A stretch of DNA of 64,000 nt from Synechococcus sp. UW140 (GCA_945875915.1 CAMCMT010000001.1:1-64000), one strand, 5' to 3'. Shown: positions 39,870-49,393, numbered from the stretch's first letter. Numbers and translations are program-made. The notes: a model not told the origin generated them from the sequence alone.

Positions 39870-40961
39870 ATGCTTAAAGCCGGAATCGTGGGGCTGCCCA
39901 ATGTGGGCAAATCCACCCTCTTCAACGCCCTGGTGGCCAACGCCCAGGCCCAGGCCGCCAATTTTCCCTTCTGCACGATCGAGCCCAACGTGGGCGTGGT
40001 GGCCGTGCCGGACCCCCGTTTGGCCAAGCTTTCGGCCATTTCCGGCTCGAAGGAGCTGATCCCCACCAGGGTTGAATTCGTTGATATTGCTGGCTTAGTC
40101 AAGGGTGCCAGCCAGGGGGAGGGCCTGGGCAACAAGTTTCTGGCCAACATCCGCGAGGTGGACGCGATCGTCCATGTGGTGCGCTGCTTCGAGGATGACG
40201 ACGTCATCCATGTGTCCGGCAGCGTTGACCCGGCCCGCGATGCCGAAGTGATCAACCTGGAGCTGGGCCTGGCGGACCTGGCCCAGATCGAAAAGCGCCG
40301 CGATCGCCTCAAGAAGCAGCTGCGCACCAGCAAGGAAGCCCAGCTCGAGGACACCGCCCTGGGTCGGATCCAGGCCGAGCTGGAGGCCGGTGGGGCCGCC
40401 CGCAATATCGCCCTCAATGAAGAGGAGGAACCCCTGGTGCGGCTCCTGGGTCTGATGACCGCCAAACCGATCATCTACGCCACCAATGTCAGCGAAGACG
40501 ACCTGGCCGGCGGCAATGGCTGGGTGGAGCAGGTGGCTGAGCTGGCCGCCAAGGAAGGGGCCGAAACCGTGCGGATTTCAGCCCAGGTGGAAGCTGAGCT
40601 GGTGGAACTGGGCGACGAGGAGCGGGACGCCTACCTGGAGGGCCTGGGCGTGAGCGAGGGCGGGTTGCAGAGCCTGATCGCCGCCACCTACCGGCTTTTG
40701 GGCCTGCGCACCTACTTCACCACCGGCGAAAAGGAAACCCGCGCCTGGACGATCCATGCCGGCATGACCGCCCCCCAGGCCGCCGGCGTGATCCACACCG
40801 ATTTCGAGCGCGGCTTCATCCGCGCCCAAACCGTGAGCTATGCCCAGCTGCTTGAGGCGGGCTCGCTTGCCGAAGCCCGCAACCGCGGCTGGCTGCGCAG
40901 CGAGGGCAAGGAGTATGTGGTGGCAGAAGGGGATGTGATGGAGTTTTTGTTTAATGTTTGA
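39870..40961 (+). CDS. ychF: Redox-regulated ATPase/GTPase YchF (Ola1)
   Basis: 363 residues. [61 protein letters not shown] and the C-terminal TGS domain ([33 protein letters not shown]) are all typical. YchF binds ATP preferentially and is a translation-associated regulator in bacteria. Complete length. Divergent from the HlyD-type gene across 88 nt. Confidence 0.96.
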   Translation: MLKAGIVGLPNVGKSTLFNALVANAQAQAANFPFCTIEPNVGVVAVPDPRLAKLSAISGSKELIPTRVEFVDIAGLVKGASQGEGLGNKFLANIREVDAIVHVVRCFEDDDVIHVSGSVDPARDAEVINLELGLADLAQIEKRRDRLKKQLRTSKEAQLEDTALGRIQAELEAGGAARNIALNEEEEPLVRLLGLMTAKPIIYATNVSEDDLAGGNGWVEQVAELAAKEGAETVRISAQVEAELVELGDEERDAYLEGLGVSEGGLQSLIAATYRLLGLRTYFTTGEKETRAWTIHAGMTAPQAAGVIHTDFERGFIRAQTVSYAQLLEAGSLAEARNRGWLRSEGKEYVVAEGDVMEFLFNV

Positions 40962-41128
40962 GGCCAATCGCTGGCTCCCTAACGTTGGAGTGATTGCCGA
41001 TGGTATCTCACACTTGAATGGTTAGGGATTAGCGAAAAATAATTTCCGTCTTGTCCCAACCTGGAGGTCTGACCTGGCAGCCCTTCAGGGATTGGCTAGC
41101 ATCAGATTGTTATCCATAACCGAATTTC
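40962..41128. other. Spacer between ychF and an SDR gene, AT-rich
   Basis: 167 nt with no reading frame that I trust. It has AT-rich pieces (gcgaaaaataatttccg near 41032) and a change to lower GC that continues into the following gene. I see no hairpin of note. Confidence 0.4.
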
Positions 41129-41803
41129 ATGGGCTCGCCAGTTTGCTTCATCATTGGCTACGGGCCTGGCGTCAGCCATGGGATTGCCCAAGCCTTCGCG
41201 GCTGAAGGGTTTCAGCTAGCCCTGCTCTCGCGCCATCCAGACACCCATCGTGAGCTTGTTGATGGGCTGGTCGCTGGAGGGGTTCGGGCCCGGGCCTTTG
41301 CGGCTGATGCCAGCCAAAGCACATCGATCGAGACGGCAATTGCGTTGGCCTCATCAACCATGGGCGTGCCCGAGGTATTGATCTATAACGCCTCTGCCCT
41401 GCGGCAAGGGGCTTTAGGGAGTGTTACTAGCGCGGAGCTTCTGGCTGACTTTGGCGTGATCGTAGGCGGGGCCTTGACGGCGGCCAATGCGGTGCTGCCT
41501 GGGATGAAGGAAAGGGGCCATGGCGCGGTCATGTTTACCGGTAGCTACTGGGGAGAAGTGCCTACCCCCGCCTTTGCTGCCACCTCCATCGCCAAGGCGG
41601 CCTTGCACCAACTGGCCCGCATCCTTGCCTTGGATTTACAAGACAGCGGCGTGCGCTCCTTCCTTCTCATCATCAAGGGCCTGGTCAATCGCGAGACCAC
41701 TGACAATCCCAAGCAGATTGGGGACGCCTTTCTGAACGCCTATCAACGGCCCATCGCCTCCGGGCCCAATGAGATTATCTTTGAAACCCAACCCCAGCCC
41801 TGA
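41129..41803 (+). CDS. Short-chain dehydrogenase-like protein with atypical active site
   Basis: 224 residues, SDR Rossmann fold. The cofactor loop reads IIGYGPGVSHGIAQAFA, the strand 4 motif LIYNASALRQ has Asn-Ala-Ser in place of Asn-Asn-Ala-Gly, and the catalytic stretch GSYWGEVPTPAFAATSIAKA has Thr where the catalytic Tyr of YxxxK would lie, four residues before Lys. Either the enzyme is catalytically altered or inactive. Its base composition is lower in GC than flanking genes. Function unknown. Confidence 0.7.
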   Translation: MGSPVCFIIGYGPGVSHGIAQAFAAEGFQLALLSRHPDTHRELVDGLVAGGVRARAFAADASQSTSIETAIALASSTMGVPEVLIYNASALRQGALGSVTSAELLADFGVIVGGALTAANAVLPGMKERGHGAVMFTGSYWGEVPTPAFAATSIAKAALHQLARILALDLQDSGVRSFLLIIKGLVNRETTDNPKQIGDAFLNAYQRPIASGPNEIIFETQPQP

Positions 41804-42295
41804 AGCTAAAATCGGATTGGCTGGCTTGGTCTTGCCCAATCAATTGCCATTCAAAGGCATGATCTCAGGACCAATTCAGTCAAGCCATTTCTGAATTTTG
41901 AGCCGGCCCTCGTGAAAAGATGACCTGCCCGCAGCCAGAATTTCGCCGTTCTGGTTGGGGCAAAACTAAATCGAAGCGCCACCAAGGCATGCCCACTCCT
42001 TAGGCACTGAGGTCGCCACGACAAACCCCAATGGCAGCCAATCCCTGCATATCCATGTCAACTCATGCCCATGCCAATAACCGGAGATGACGAGACTAAT
42101 CGTCACCCCAATCAACGGCCCGCCTTGGCCGGCTCACTCTTGTACAGTAACTAAATAGACCTCAATAACTATCTCCATTCATCCCGATCCAGGGTTGGCC
42201 CCTCATAACAGATCGCACCCAAGCCTTAATCAGGCATTGGGCTGGAGAGCCGGAGGACATTTTAGCTAAGATCTTGAATGGATAGGACTTAAACC
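41804..42295. other. 492-bp stretch without a recognisable gene, low GC
   Basis: Between the SDR-like gene and the sulfotransferase-like gene I find no convincing coding frame. Composition is clearly more AT-rich than the rest, with runs such as gtacagtaactaaatagac (around 42142) that contrast with GC-rich flanks. It may be degenerate or remnant accessory sequence, or hold an unrecognised RNA; I cannot decide. Confidence 0.5.
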
Positions 42296-43045
42296 TCAGG
42301 GCCTTAATCTCGTAGCGCCCAAGGCGAACCAACCCAAGCCAGCCAGTCCCAACGCCGCAGTACCGATCAGCCCGTAGGCCGCCAAGTTAATTAAATTAAT
42401 TGTGGCCTTAATCTCGGCCCGGTCGTTGACGTGGGGAAAGGGCAATTGGGGCGCCGGCAGGTCCAAAAAAGCGCAGAGGGGGCCCCAGCCCTGGTCGACG
42501 CTATAAACCAGCAGGCGCTCTGGCGGCACAGCGGCTTTCACCTCTTCAATGTGCTGGAGATAGTGGGCGATGGCGGCCTGGCGGTTGGCCATGGTGCCGC
42601 GGTGGGCCCGTTGCCAGACCAGGTGGTGGGTCATGTCACCCAGGGCCCGGGCAAAGGGACTGACGGCGGCGAGCAGCTGGAACTGCCACATCCGTTCGCT
42701 GAAGTAGATGGTTTCCACGGTGCTTTCGTACCAGGCCTCGGCGCCGCGGGGATGGAGGGTGAGGATCACCTTGGCGCCGGGGTTGGCCTCAAGCAGCTCC
42801 CGCCAGACGCAGCTGGCCGGGTTATCCACCGCCGCCACGTAATCGCCTAAGACCTCATCCCAGGGAAAGGGCTCGCCAGGCTGGCCATGGCCGACCCGGC
42901 GCCAGAAGGCCAGATGGTGGCGATTAGCCCGGTTTTGCAGCACCTCGACCATGTGGTAACAGGGCAGGCCCAGGCTGTTCAGGGCCATGTAAAGGGACAG
43001 GGTCCCCGTGCGGCCAAAGCCAGCGCCGATCAACTGCAAGGCCAT
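42296..43045 (-). CDS. Sulfotransferase-like P-loop protein with C-terminal membrane helix
   Basis: 249 residues. MALQLIGAGFGRTGTLSLYM carries the 5'-phosphosulfate-binding loop (GFGRTGT). The pattern with VILTLHPRGAEAWYESTVETI and RLLVYSVDQGWGPLCAFLDL matches the Sulfotransfer_4 (NodH-type relative) group. The C-terminal AAYGLIGTAALGLAGLGWFA is a membrane helix, so it may be anchored. The substrate is unknown. It borders the AT-rich spacer. Confidence 0.8.
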   Translation of the reverse strand: MALQLIGAGFGRTGTLSLYMALNSLGLPCYHMVEVLQNRANRHHLAFWRRVGHGQPGEPFPWDEVLGDYVAAVDNPASCVWRELLEANPGAKVILTLHPRGAEAWYESTVETIYFSERMWQFQLLAAVSPFARALGDMTHHLVWQRAHRGTMANRQAAIAHYLQHIEEVKAAVPPERLLVYSVDQGWGPLCAFLDLPAPQLPFPHVNDRAEIKATINLINLAAYGLIGTAALGLAGLGWFALGATRLRP

Positions 43046-43196
43046 CGCTCGCCTCCCCCCCTACGGCCCACGGCCCCAAGTCCAGCAATGCTGCCGCAGC
43101 CCGCAAGCCAACGGAGGCAGCCCGGCACCGGGGGCTGCGTGGCCAGGGCCGGGCCGATCGGTCAGACTGTCCTTAAGCGTTATGAGATTGCCCGTG

Positions 43197-43445
43197 ATGA
43201 GCCAGGAGCAGGATGTCTTCCAGTCCCCTGGGGGGAGCAGCGGTGATGGGGCCCAGGAGCCAGATCCCCATCCCCATGATTTCGACGTGCAGAAGCAAAT
43301 CCACCAACAAATCCGTAACGATCCCGACTACGACGACTGGGAATACGGCACCGAACCCCTACCCCATGAGGCCTGGGTAGGCAACTCCAAGCAGGCCATC
43401 GCCGGGGCTGGGGCCGACGAGACCAACGCCAGCACCCAGGCTTAA
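43197..43445 (+). CDS. Small acidic hypothetical protein
   Basis: 82 residues starting MSQEQDVFQSPGGSSGDG (ATG 43197; ATG 43182 would add five residues). The middle contains PHDFDVQKQIHQQIRNDPDY and WEYGTEPLPHEAWVGNSKQA, with no recognised domain, and it is rich in Asp, Gln and Pro. Plausible as a conserved picocyanobacterial small protein; convergent with the MFS gene. Confidence 0.55.
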   Translation: MSQEQDVFQSPGGSSGDGAQEPDPHPHDFDVQKQIHQQIRNDPDYDDWEYGTEPLPHEAWVGNSKQAIAGAGADETNASTQA

Positions 43446-43463
43446 CGGCCGTCCCTGCAGGCC

Positions 43464-44735
43464 CTAGCCCCCGTTCCCGGACGTCCCCAGCCCGGCTAGG
43501 CGACGCTGCTGGTCGTAGCGACCGATCTGCACCACCAGCGGCAACCCCAGTAGGCAGGCCAGGGCCATGCCCAGCCAGAGCCAGAGCCCATGGTGGTGAT
43601 GGTCGAGGGACCAGCCCGCCAGCAGGGGAGCGGCGAAGGAACTAACGGCAAAACACTGGGAAAACAGGGCCATCGCCAGGCCCTGGTGATCGATCGGGGT
43701 CAGGTCCACCACCGCTTCGGTGGCGATCGGCAGAAAGGCCGCCTCCCCTAGGGCCACGGGCAACAGGGCCAGGGCCACCAGGCCCGCCCCGCCTGAACTC
43801 AAGGCCGAGAGGGCCAACAGGACGCCGCCCAGGGAGAAGCTCAGCAGACTGATGGTGAGGCCCAGCCTCAGCGGGCGCTTGGCCAGGAACTGGCCCACCG
43901 GCCACTGGATCAACAGCAGCAAGCCCAGTTGGCCGCCGATCAACAGGGCGCCGGTGCCCTCGGGCAGGGCCGGCCGTTGCAGGCCCCCCCGCACCAGATC
44001 CAGGGGCAAGGCACTCTGCATCAGGGCGGGAATTGCCGTAACCACCACCGTCAAGGTCAACATCGGCAGCAGGGGTGGTAACCAGAGGTGCCAATCGCTC
44101 CGGCGGCCTTCTGGCGCCAAAGGCGCCCGCGCCGCCAGGGGGCGCCTTAGCAGCAGGGCCACCACCAGCACCAGGCAGCTGATGTCCACCAGGTAGATGC
44201 CGCGCAGATGGCCCGCAGCAGCCAACCCCGCTCCGATCAAGGCGCCCAGGGCGATTCCGAGGGCATCGGCGGTGCGGGCCAGGGCATAGCCCCGGGCCGA
44301 GGGCAAGGGCTCGCAGCTCAGCGAGACGGCGAGTTCCATGGCTGGCCAGTAGAGCCCCACCGCTGCCCCGAACAGCAGTTGGCCCAGCAGGTAGCCACCG
44401 AACTGGTGGGCTCCGAAAAGCAGGGCATCCGCCCCCATCGCCAGCAGGGCCGCAAGCAGCACCGGCATTGAACAGCGCAGCCCCCGATCGAGCAGGGCGC
44501 CACTGGCAAAGCGCCCCATGGTGCCCACCGCGGCCCCCAGGGCCAGGCCAATACCCACCTGAGATGCCGTGAAGGCGTCGTTATGGAACACCATGGGGGT
44601 GAGATAGAGGACCCCCCCTGCGCCAAGACTGGCCACCATGCGCGCGGTCGCCACATCCCGCAGGGCTAGGGGAAACTGGTCCCACCAGCCCTGCGGCGGC
44701 GCCTTTGCCTGCGGCCCTTTCCCCGTTCGCCCCAC
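43464..44735 (-). CDS. Major facilitator superfamily transporter
   Basis: About 423 residues with twelve helices. GRFASGALLDRGLRCSMPVL (between helices 2 and 3) is the MFS A-motif region, followed by LGALIGAGLAAAGHLRGIYL and later GQFLAKRPLRLGLTISLL. Start is unclear: GTG 44735 gives a full N-terminus but overlaps the divergent DUF1400 gene (start 44705) by 31 nt, and ATG 44639 leaves a 65-nt gap but shortens the protein by 32 residues. Substrate unknown. Confidence 0.78.
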   Translation of the reverse strand: MGRTGKGPQAKAPPQGWWDQFPLALRDVATARMVASLGAGGVLYLTPMVFHNDAFTASQVGIGLALGAAVGTMGRFASGALLDRGLRCSMPVLLAALLAMGADALLFGAHQFGGYLLGQLLFGAAVGLYWPAMELAVSLSCEPLPSARGYALARTADALGIALGALIGAGLAAAGHLRGIYLVDISCLVLVVALLLRRPLAARAPLAPEGRRSDWHLWLPPLLPMLTLTVVVTAIPALMQSALPLDLVRGGLQRPALPEGTGALLIGGQLGLLLLIQWPVGQFLAKRPLRLGLTISLLSFSLGGVLLALSALSSGGAGLVALALLPVALGEAAFLPIATEAVVDLTPIDHQGLAMALFSQCFAVSSFAAPLLAGWSLDHHHHGLWLWLGMALACLLGLPLVVQIGRYDQQRRLAGLGTSGNGG

Positions 44736-46462
44736 GTCTTGCCCCACGCCTCGGCCCGATCCTGGCCAGTTTGCTACTGGGGGTGGTCGGCCTGGTCCCA
44801 CCGGCCCAGGCTGCCCAGGAGCTGTTGGTGCAGCTCGATGGGCTCAACCTGCCCCTGGATATTGACCAACTGGCCACCTGGGCCCGCAATCCAGCCCATC
44901 CCCAAGGAGATCTGGGCGTGTGGTTCGACCTCTTGGAACCCGGCAGTCGCCAGGATTTATTGCGCCTGCTGCGGGCGCCCCTGGTACAGGACCGCTCCCT
45001 AGGGCGGCAGCTGATCGAAAGCTGGACCGGCGAGCAGGTGCTGGGCGCCATGGGAGAAGTGATCAGCGGCGCTGGCGTGCCAGCGGTCTGGCAACACCGG
45101 GCCGCCGCAGGAGCCACCAGGCCGCCAGGGCCGCTGCCGCCCCTTCCCGCTGCGGCTGCCGAGCGGGGCCAGGCCCCCGAGCTGCAGGCTGGCGGCCCCC
45201 TTCTGGTGAAGACCCTGCGCCAGCTGCTCGAGCAGCAGCCGACGGTGACCACCATCGACCTACTGCTGGCCTTGCCCGCGCGCCGGATCAACCTCAACCT
45301 CGATGCCCTGGTGGCCATGGCCTCCCAGTGGCGCCAGCAACTGGAGGCCCAGCGCCAGGCCCTAGCCGTGCTGCGGCGCCTGCCCCTGCCGGAGCGGGGC
45401 CCCCTGCTGGCGATCACCGATGGCTTGGCGATCGCCAACGGCCGATCGGGCCTCGCCGGCCAGGCTCCAGCCCAGGGGTCCAACCTGGCCCCCTCCCGCA
45501 GCCAGGTCCTCAGCCTGCCGGTGGCCCATCGCAGCAGCCCGCTGCAGCTGGTGCTCTGGCCTGCCCAGGGATCGAACCGACCCTCGGGCTGGGTGTTGTT
45601 AATGCCGGGCTTGGGGGGCAGCGCCGCCCAGCTCGGCTGGCTAGGAGCGGCCCTGGCGGAACGGGGCTGGCCCGTGCTGGTGCTGGAGCACCCAGGCAGC
45701 GATGAGCAGGCCGTGCGGGCCCTGCTCGATGGCCTCCAACCGCCCCCCGGAGCCGAGACCCTACTGATCCGGCTCCAGGACGTGCAGGCGGTGGTGGCGG
45801 CCGAACAGGCCGGCCGCCTACCGCCCCTAGGCCGTTCCGTGGTGCTGATGGGCCATTCATTCGGCGGGCTTACCGCCCTGCTGGCGGCCGGCCTGCGGCC
45901 CGAAGCCGACCTGGCGGGCCGTTGCCGCCGTGCCCTGCGCCAGCCACCGCTCACCAATCTCTCGCACCTGCTGCAATGCCAGCTAGCCCGGGTGACCCTG
46001 CCGGCGCCCCAACCCCTGGCCGAGCCCGTGGCGGGCCTAGTGCTCTTCAACGGCTTCGGCAGCCTGCTCTGGCCAAACCGGGGCCTCGCCGGCCTGGACG
46101 CCCCGGTGTTGCTCTTGGGCGGCAGCCTCGATCTGGTGACCCCGCCGCTGGGCGAGCAGCTGGAGCTCTTCCTGCCGGAGGCCAATCCGCGCAATCGCCT
46201 GGCCCTGGTGGATGGCGCCAGCCATTTTTCACCGGTGCGGATCCGTCCCGGCTCCCAGGCCCTCTTCCAGCTGGGGGAAAACCTCGTGGGGCTGGCCCCC
46301 GAACGGGTGCAGGGGATGGAACTGAGCCTCACCAGTGAGTTCCTACTGGGCCTGAAGTCACCGATGGCCTTGCCACCCCAACGGCGCCAGCTCTCGGGAG
46401 TGAAGGCCTATGTGCTCGATCGGGCTGCCGCGGCCCGCTGGCGGGCTGCCCTCAAAACTTGA
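44705..46462 (+). CDS. DUF1400-type alpha/beta hydrolase
   Basis: 585 residues from a TTG at 44705 with signal-type N-terminus (LASLLLGVVGLVPPAQA). The N-terminal DUF1400 region contains QELLVQLDGLNLPLDIDQLA. The hydrolase domain shows VLLMPGLGGSAAQLGWLGAA, nucleophile VVLMGHSFGGLTALLAAG (GHSFGG) and late ALVDGASHFSP with the catalytic His. Cyanobacterial proteins of this type are exported hydrolases of unknown substrate. Confidence 0.83.
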   Translation: MPAALSPFAPRLAPRLGPILASLLLGVVGLVPPAQAAQELLVQLDGLNLPLDIDQLATWARNPAHPQGDLGVWFDLLEPGSRQDLLRLLRAPLVQDRSLGRQLIESWTGEQVLGAMGEVISGAGVPAVWQHRAAAGATRPPGPLPPLPAAAAERGQAPELQAGGPLLVKTLRQLLEQQPTVTTIDLLLALPARRINLNLDALVAMASQWRQQLEAQRQALAVLRRLPLPERGPLLAITDGLAIANGRSGLAGQAPAQGSNLAPSRSQVLSLPVAHRSSPLQLVLWPAQGSNRPSGWVLLMPGLGGSAAQLGWLGAALAERGWPVLVLEHPGSDEQAVRALLDGLQPPPGAETLLIRLQDVQAVVAAEQAGRLPPLGRSVVLMGHSFGGLTALLAAGLRPEADLAGRCRRALRQPPLTNLSHLLQCQLARVTLPAPQPLAEPVAGLVLFNGFGSLLWPNRGLAGLDAPVLLLGGSLDLVTPPLGEQLELFLPEANPRNRLALVDGASHFSPVRIRPGSQALFQLGENLVGLAPERVQGMELSLTSEFLLGLKSPMALPPQRRQLSGVKAYVLDRAAAARWRAALKT

Positions 46463-47471
46463 GGCGGGGATCGAGCAGGGCCACCAGCAGGTCAACCGCC
46501 ACGCCCACGGCCACCACCAGGCCCGCCACCACCACGACGATCCCCTGCACCACCGGGTAGTCCCGCTGGCCGATCGCCTCCTGGAGCCGAAAGGCAATGC
46601 CGGGCCAGGAAAAGGTGACCTCGATCAGCAGGGCGCCACCGATCAGGGAGGCCACGGTGATGCCGGTGATCGTGAGCAGCGGCAGCAGGGCATTGGGCAG
46701 GGCGTGGCGCAACACCACCCTGGTTTCACTGAGGCCGCGGCTGCGGGCCGCCTCGACGTAGTCGGAGTCCAGGGCCCGCCGCAGGTTGAGCCGCAGGGCG
46801 TTGTCGAAGATGCCGCTGAGCAGCACCCCCAAGGTGGCGGCGGGAAGCACCAGGTGGCGCAGGCTGGCGCTGAACTGGCTCCAGCTGCCGGAGCGCAGGC
46901 TGTCGAGCAGGTAGAAGCCCGTGCCGCTGGGGGGCACCAGGGTGGCCGGAAAGCGGCCGCCCACCGGCAACCAGCCCAACCACACCGCAAACACCAGCTG
47001 CACCACCATGGCGGCCCAGAAGGGGGGCAAGGCGTAGGTACCGATTCCATAAAGGCGCCCGGCCAAATCAAGGCGTCCCTCCGGCCGGGCGATGCCGCTG
47101 AAGCCCACCGCCAGGCCCAGCACGGCGGCGATCAGCAGGGCCAGCACCCCCAGCTCCAGGCTGGCGGGCAAGCTGCGGCCGATCACGCTGAGCACCGACT
47201 CCTGGTTGGTGAGAGAGGTGCCGAGCTGGCCATGGAGCAGGTCCCAGAGGAAATGGCCGTATTGGCTGGCCAGGGATTGGTCCAGGCCCAGCTGCTGACG
47301 AAGGGCCGTGCGGGCCGCCTCCGGGGCCCGGGTGCCGAGCAGGGCATCGATCGGATCGCCCGGTGCCACCCGCAGCAGCAGAAACACCAGGCTGGCAATC
47401 AGCCAGAGCATCACGGGCAACAGCAAAAGCCGGCTGGCCAGGTAGGCGAGCAGTTGGCGGCGCCGGCTCAT
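46452..47471 (-). CDS. DppB-type ABC transporter permease
   Basis: 339 residues, six helices. FLLLRVAPGDPIDALLGTRA and LGLDQSLASQYGHFLWDLLH are the DppB/OppB N-terminal motifs, DYVEAARSRGLSETRVVLRH the EAA-type loop that contacts the ATPase. It overlaps the end of the DUF1400 gene by 11 nt (convergent) and its start overlaps the binding protein stop by 4 nt. Neither a DppC nor an ATPase gene is adjacent, so a complete transporter would need partners elsewhere. Confidence 0.85.
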   Translation of the reverse strand: MSRRRQLLAYLASRLLLLPVMLWLIASLVFLLLRVAPGDPIDALLGTRAPEAARTALRQQLGLDQSLASQYGHFLWDLLHGQLGTSLTNQESVLSVIGRSLPASLELGVLALLIAAVLGLAVGFSGIARPEGRLDLAGRLYGIGTYALPPFWAAMVVQLVFAVWLGWLPVGGRFPATLVPPSGTGFYLLDSLRSGSWSQFSASLRHLVLPAATLGVLLSGIFDNALRLNLRRALDSDYVEAARSRGLSETRVVLRHALPNALLPLLTITGITVASLIGGALLIEVTFSWPGIAFRLQEAIGQRDYPVVQGIVVVVAGLVVAVGVAVDLLVALLDPRLKF

Positions 47472-49093
47472 CGGGTGTCTCCGGGGCGGCCAGGGGCGGC
47501 TGGGGCCCCACCAACCTGGGGCCGCCGGTGCAGGGCCTGCAGCACCAGACGACCGGAACCGTCGAACTGGGGGGTGGCGAGCCAGGGCTGGGCCCAGGCC
47601 CTGGGCGGCACCCGCCACACCGGCAGGTAGGGGCTGGCGGCGGCGACGCGCGCCTGGATTCGGCTCACCAGCTGCTGGCGGGCCTGGCCCCGTTCGCTCT
47701 CCAAAGCGGCTAGCTCCGCCTCGAGGCCAGGAGCCGTCCAGAAACTGCCGCTGGCGGCACTGTCGCCGGCCAGGCAGCGATTGCCCTGGGCGCGCCGGCA
47801 GCCCAACAGGGGCTGGAGATAGGCATTGGCATCGGGATAGTCGCCGCTCCAGTCGAGCAGGATCAGGGGGAAGGCACCATCCCCCAATTGGCGGTAGGCG
47901 GTGGTCGATTCGATGCCGTTGATCTCGAGGCTGATGCAGTCGCCCAGGTCGCGCTGGAGCTGGGCTTGCCAGGTGAGGGCAAAGAGCCGATCCGCCGGCA
48001 CGTTGGAGCGAAAACTCAAGGGCAGGCTCAGGCGCCGGCCCTGGCCAGGCCCCCGCACCTGGCAGTAGCCGGCCTTGCGGAACAGGGCCCGGGCCCGGGC
48101 CGGGTCGTAGGCGGGCCAGCTGGGGGGCTGGCTGCCTGGCAGCGGACCGGGCACCAGGTTGCGCAGGGGATCGCGCATGCCGTAGCTGACCCGTTCGCTG
48201 ATCAGGCGGCGATCAAGCCCATGGGCCAGGGCCAGCCGCAGGTCGGGGTTGGCCAGGGGCGGCTGGTCGCTGCGCAGGGTGAGGTAGCCAATCTCCACCG
48301 CCGGACCAATCCCCTCCACCAGGGTGCCGCGGCCGGCGCGCCGGTGCAGGTCCCGTTGCTGGTCGCTGTCGAGGCCGCTGGAGAGCAACACATCGACTTC
48401 GCCGCTGAGCAGGGCGCCAAACAGGGCGGTGGAATTGCTGAGGGTGACCAGGCTCAGGCCCCGGTTGGCGGGGGGGGCTCCCCAGTAGCCCGCAAAGGGC
48501 AACAGGCGCTGCTGCTGGGGGGTGAAGGCCGCCAGCCGGTAGGGCCCGGTGCCCACAAAGCGGTCCCGCAGGGAGCTACGGGCGTGGGCCCGGTAGGCCT
48601 GGGGCGAAACAGGCGTGAGGTTGATCGAACTGAGCACGGCCGCCAGGGAGGCGCAGGGGCGTTTCAGCCGCAGTTCCAGTTCGAACGGCCCGCTCGCCGC
48701 CACGGCCGCCACCCGCCCATCGAGCAAATAACTGACCTTGGCTCGGGCCAGGAAGCGCTGGAGGCTGAACACCATGGCGGCGGCATCGAAGCGGCTGCCG
48801 TCCTGAAAGCGCACGTCCTGGCGCAGGGGGATGCGGGCGACCAGGCCGCCTTTGCTGAACCGCGGCAGGGCGGAGGCCAGCCGCGGTTGAATGCGGCCCG
48901 AGGCATCGCTGGCATAGAGGGGATCGCCGAGGGCGCTGAGCAGCTGGGTGCCGGCGAAGCTCGTGACATCCACCGGATCAACCGATTCAAGGCTGCTGCG
49001 GCTGGCCACCACCAGCTGGCCGGGGGGCTGGGCTGGCTGGCAGCCCCCCAGCAGGGGCACGGCCAAGGCCACGCCGGTTAGCCAGGCCAGCAA
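47468..49093 (-). CDS. Peptide/nickel-type ABC substrate-binding lipoprotein (family 5)
   Basis: 541 residues from a TTG start at 49093. The lipobox is PLLGGC in a short signal peptide. LVVASRSSLESVDPVDVTSF, PRFSKGGLVARIPLRQDVRF, VSYLLDGRVAAVAASGPFEL and ALAHGLDRRLISERVSYGMR match DppA/OppA-type proteins. Binds peptides or metal complexes for DppB. A proline/arginine-rich C-terminal tail may be disordered. Co-transcribed with the permease by ATGA overlap. Confidence 0.83.
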   Translation of the reverse strand: MLAWLTGVALAVPLLGGCQPAQPPGQLVVASRSSLESVDPVDVTSFAGTQLLSALGDPLYASDASGRIQPRLASALPRFSKGGLVARIPLRQDVRFQDGSRFDAAAMVFSLQRFLARAKVSYLLDGRVAAVAASGPFELELRLKRPCASLAAVLSSINLTPVSPQAYRAHARSSLRDRFVGTGPYRLAAFTPQQQRLLPFAGYWGAPPANRGLSLVTLSNSTALFGALLSGEVDVLLSSGLDSDQQRDLHRRAGRGTLVEGIGPAVEIGYLTLRSDQPPLANPDLRLALAHGLDRRLISERVSYGMRDPLRNLVPGPLPGSQPPSWPAYDPARARALFRKAGYCQVRGPGQGRRLSLPLSFRSNVPADRLFALTWQAQLQRDLGDCISLEINGIESTTAYRQLGDGAFPLILLDWSGDYPDANAYLQPLLGCRRAQGNRCLAGDSAASGSFWTAPGLEAELAALESERGQARQQLVSRIQARVAAASPYLPVWRVPPRAWAQPWLATPQFDGSGRLVLQALHRRPQVGGAPAAPGRPGDTR

Positions 49094-49192
49094 TGGAACG
49101 GGGGAAAGGTCAGTGCGGTCCAGCGCGGGGCCTGGTCAGTGGGTCCTATTCAAGACCCCGCCTGACTGATGCGGGGCAGGGGCTGGGTCGAG

Positions 49193-49393
49193 CTAGCTGG
49201 GGCTGGGATGGCCGGCATTTGGCTGGTCCTGGCCATCCACCAGGTGGAGGGAGATTTCAAACACTGGCGATCCATGGCGGGCCATGGGCCAGCGGCGCAC
49301 CCAGCAACGGTTCAGATGGTCGTCAACACCGATCACCTGATAGAGGTGCTCATCACTGGTGAGGTGAACACAGTCACCCTGATGGAGGGTCAT
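49193..49393 (-). CDS. Small conserved-type protein
   Basis: 66 residues from ATG 49393: LHQGDCVHLTSDEHLYQVIG, HLNRCWVRRWPMARHGSPVF, EISLHLVDGQ. The beta-strand pattern suggests a small barrel-like fold; I recognise no named family. Upstream in-frame codons exist but give an unrelated low-complexity extension. It lies 99 nt upstream of the lipoprotein gene on the same strand. Confidence 0.6.
   Translation of the reverse strand: MTLHQGDCVHLTSDEHLYQVIGVDDHLNRCWVRRWPMARHGSPVFEISLHLVDGQDQPNAGHPSPS

Noticed and set aside
46410-47630. 406-codon frame opposite the DppB gene
   Set aside because: A shadow of the permease on the reverse strand; Gln/His/Gly-rich with no recognisable motif.
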